DNA of 64,000 bases, taken from NCBI RefSeq assembly GCF_003290185.1, contig NZ_QNFY01000004.1, positions 186,001-250,000 of the forward strand. The letters run 5' to 3'. This DNA comes from Chryseobacterium lathyri. GTDB lineage: Bacteria > Bacteroidota > Bacteroidia > Flavobacteriales > Weeksellaceae. Both the position numbers and the translations under genes were made by a program. This document shows, one piece after another, positions 62,274 to 64,000 of the stretch (position 1 is the first letter of the stretch; each line of letters starts with the position of its first letter). The notes under the pieces were generated by a model. It was not told the DNA's origin. It saw nothing but the letters and a program-made list of their open reading frames with translations, and did not search any database.

Positions 62274-62939
62274 TTATGATTGAGTTACAAAGTGAAAAAT
62301 TGCGATAAAAATAAACCCTGCAGGAATAAGGATTGAATACCATTTTCCGAAAGCCTTGATTACCGGAGTATATTTTGGATGTCTCGCCCCAATTGACTGG
62401 AATGAAGACTGGAAACCGTGCGCAAGGTGTAATCCCAATAATACAAAAGCAATTACATACAAAGCTACTCTCCAGATATCCGCAAACTTCTCGTGAAGCT
62501 CCGGCCAGAAACGTTCTGCATCAGGAGCAATCCCTTCCACATACTTGTAATCGATCTCATGCCACCAAAAATCGTAAAAGTGAAGCGCTAAGAAAGCCAA
62601 CACCACTGCTCCGGAAATAATCATATTTCTGGACATCCATGATGAGTTCACAGAAGGATTGTTTGCTGCGTACTTTACAGGACGCGCATTTCTATTCTTA
62701 ATCTCCAGTACAAATCCCATAATGAAATGGAAAAAAACCGCAAAACCAAGAATAGGCTGCATTAAGAACTGCACAAAAGGATTATAGCCCATAAAATCAG
62801 ATGCTGTATTGAACGCATCACGGTTCAGGACTGATAACAAATTGGTCGTCAAATGCAGTATAAGAAAGATCAGCAAAAATAGAGCTGATAATGCCATCGC
62901 ATATTTTCTACCTATCGTAGAACTCGTTAAACCTGCCAT
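62274..62939 (-). CDS. sdhC: Succinate dehydrogenase cytochrome b subunit
   Basis: 221 residues with five predicted transmembrane helices: YAMALSALFLLIFLILHLTT, FLMQPILGFAVFFHFIMGFV, a third at MIISGAVVLAFLALHFYDFW, one at VALYVIAFVLLGLHLAHGFQ and a last at ILIPAGFIFIAIFHFVTQS. The conserved histidines (His28 in LILHL, and those in FHF, LHFYDFWWH, LHLAHGF) suit a di-heme type B anchor, so no separate SdhD is needed. It is the first gene of the operon. Confidence 0.95.
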   Translation of the reverse strand: MAGLTSSTIGRKYAMALSALFLLIFLILHLTTNLLSVLNRDAFNTASDFMGYNPFVQFLMQPILGFAVFFHFIMGFVLEIKNRNARPVKYAANNPSVNSSWMSRNMIISGAVVLAFLALHFYDFWWHEIDYKYVEGIAPDAERFWPELHEKFADIWRVALYVIAFVLLGLHLAHGFQSSFQSIGARHPKYTPVIKAFGKWYSILIPAGFIFIAIFHFVTQS

Positions 62940-63080
62940 ATAAGTTTAAATTTGAATTTCCCACAAAATTAAGAAATGTTAACTATATCAAAAAGTGAGA
63001 AATCTCACAATTAGACAGTTTGTAATCTTTCTAAATAAGAATCTAGCACATTATTTAAAGGGAAAAATGAAAAGTACTGT

Positions 63081-64000
63081 TTATTTTTTCAAATCATAAA
63101 TTTTGCCATTATAAACTACCTTTTCTGCTATTCCGGGAAAGGTTTTTATTTCCATAGTCTGAATACGTCTTGAAGAGCAGTAAGGGCCAGCTATAAATTT
63201 TAAAATTTTCTTTTTATCCGAATTTTTTGTCATCCAAAAGCAAGCCCTACTTCCTTTCTTCACTGATAATACTTTAGTTTTATTAAAATCATGAAGCAGT
63301 ATTTCCTCTTTCTGATTATAAAAAACAGTAAACCCAGTTCTGATTATAAAAAAAGCTAAAATCATCCCTGCCACCCTGATTAAATTTTTAAGATTGATAT
63401 TTAAAAATAATGGTCTCAACACATAAACGATCAAGGATAAGGATACTACTTCAGCAATATTCATCGCTATATTGGAATAAAATAGCATATCCCTTTCTGA
63501 AAACCAGTGGATAAGGTTCAATAAAAGCTGGATAGATCCATCATATACAAAATTGATCCAAGTAAAATCGATCTTTAATCCCACGAGAACCGTCATTAAA
63601 AAAGAAAATATGATCAATATTTCTGAAAACGGAACGATCACAATATTAGCAGGAACAGAAACCAACGAAAATTGGTGAAAGTAATAGAGAACCAGCGGAA
63701 GTGTCGCCAGTTGTGCGGAAAGAGAAATGGTAATGGTATTGTAGATTAATTTTTTAAAATAACCATTTTGCCGGGGAAAATATTTCAATAGTGGCTGGTT
63801 CAGCCAAAAAATCCCCAACACAGCCAGAAAGCTGAGCTGAAAACCTACGTCGAAAAGCTGCTGTGTATCAACAACTAAAATAATCATTGCTGATAAAGAA
63901 AGGGAGTGAAGCAGATCCGGTTTTCTCTGGAGAAGGACATAGACAAAATATACCGTCAGCATAATGCACGACCGTATTACAGAATTTCCGAAACCGATAA
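63081..64000 (-). CDS. comEC: ComEC/Rec2-family DNA-uptake channel protein (partial, N-terminus beyond window)
   Basis: The frame is open from 64000 to a stop at 63081, about 305 visible C-terminal residues starting IGFGNSVIRSCIMLTVYFVY. That opening matches the competence-domain segment in which conserved G.S.S..RA.IM precedes a helix. Several transmembrane helices follow (LSLSAMIILVVDTQQLFDVG, QLSFLAVLGIFWL, VPANIVIVPFSEILIIFSFL). The short C-terminal soluble tail contains ILLHDFNKTKVLSVKKGSRA but not the metallo-beta-lactamase domain of some ComEC proteins. ComEC moves single-stranded DNA across the inner membrane in natural transformation. Confidence 0.85.
   Translation of the reverse strand, partial: IGFGNSVIRSCIMLTVYFVYVLLQRKPDLLHSLSLSAMIILVVDTQQLFDVGFQLSFLAVLGIFWLNQPLLKYFPRQNGYFKKLIYNTITISLSAQLATLPLVLYYFHQFSLVSVPANIVIVPFSEILIIFSFLMTVLVGLKIDFTWINFVYDGSIQLLLNLIHWFSERDMLFYSNIAMNIAEVVSLSLIVYVLRPLFLNINLKNLIRVAGMILAFFIIRTGFTVFYNQKEEILLHDFNKTKVLSVKKGSRACFWMTKNSDKKKILKFIAGPYCSSRRIQTMEIKTFPGIAEKVVYNGKIYDLKK

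Overview
The window looks like chromosomal DNA of a Flavobacteriia member, most probably Weeksellaceae/Chryseobacterium. The evidence is TAnnTTTG -7 promoter boxes (some with a TTTG box 19 bp upstream), type IX secretion C-terminal signals, many secreted proteins whose mature N-terminus reads QVGINT..P, an SdhC-SdhA-SdhB operon of Bacteroidetes type and the rpsU-xerC-hpf-tRNA-tuf-secE-nusG-rplKAJL gene order. The assignment rests on recognised protein families and synteny, not on a search.

Layout. 1-2.9 kb: two secreted surface proteins (one with YadA-like head repeats), a decayed 5' copy of one of them and a small unknown gene. 3.1-7.9 kb, minus strand: rplL, rplJ, rplA, rplK, nusG, secE, tRNA-Trp, tuf; rpoB/rpoC do not follow rplL here. 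8.4-16.3 kb: heavy-metal-type RND efflux operon (TolC, adaptor, pump) behind a two-component system. 16.5-17.4 kb: seven tRNAs including a tandem duplication of Thr-Tyr-Gly. 17.5-19.0 kb: hpf, a XerC/D recombinase, rpsU. 19.27-19.67 kb: ssrA (tmRNA).

19.64-27.89 kb is a genomic island inserted in the 3' end of ssrA. It is bounded by a 23-bp direct repeat of the tmRNA T-arm/acceptor end, and an 11-bp motif that may be integrase arm sites recurs near both ends. Its integrase is cut off before the catalytic domain and runs into an IS3-type transposase fragment, so it is probably immobile. Cargo is a Crp-like regulator, DUF2141/DUF2269-like/DoxX-like genes, a divergent LuxR-type two-component pair, a secreted QVGINT protein, two small HTH proteins and a 100-bp MITE-like element.

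28-31.4 kb: a frameshifted TPR/LuxR regulator, a membrane protein and another QVGINT surface protein. 32-36.2 kb, plus strand: acpP, fabF, rnc, an IPExxxVDY-type protein, pyk. 36.4-43.5 kb, minus: aldehyde dehydrogenase, HutG-like ureohydrolase, BCCT transporter, a DUF695-like protein, hutI. 43.7-46.8 kb, plus: ruvB, PaiB-like flavoprotein, metallo-beta-lactamase hydrolase, coaE. 47-54.6 kb, minus: two large T9SS-exported proteins built from fibronectin type III and GEVED modules, one a zinc metalloprotease. 54.9-59.2 kb, minus: DUF6048, DUF6452, rlmD, a thioredoxin-fold lipoprotein lacking CxxC. 59.4-62.9 kb, minus: succinate dehydrogenase. The right edge cuts a comEC-like gene.

The most informative signals are the ssrA island with its att repeats and damaged integrase, and the interruption of an ancient translation-gene block by an efflux/two-component cluster on one side and surface genes on the other.
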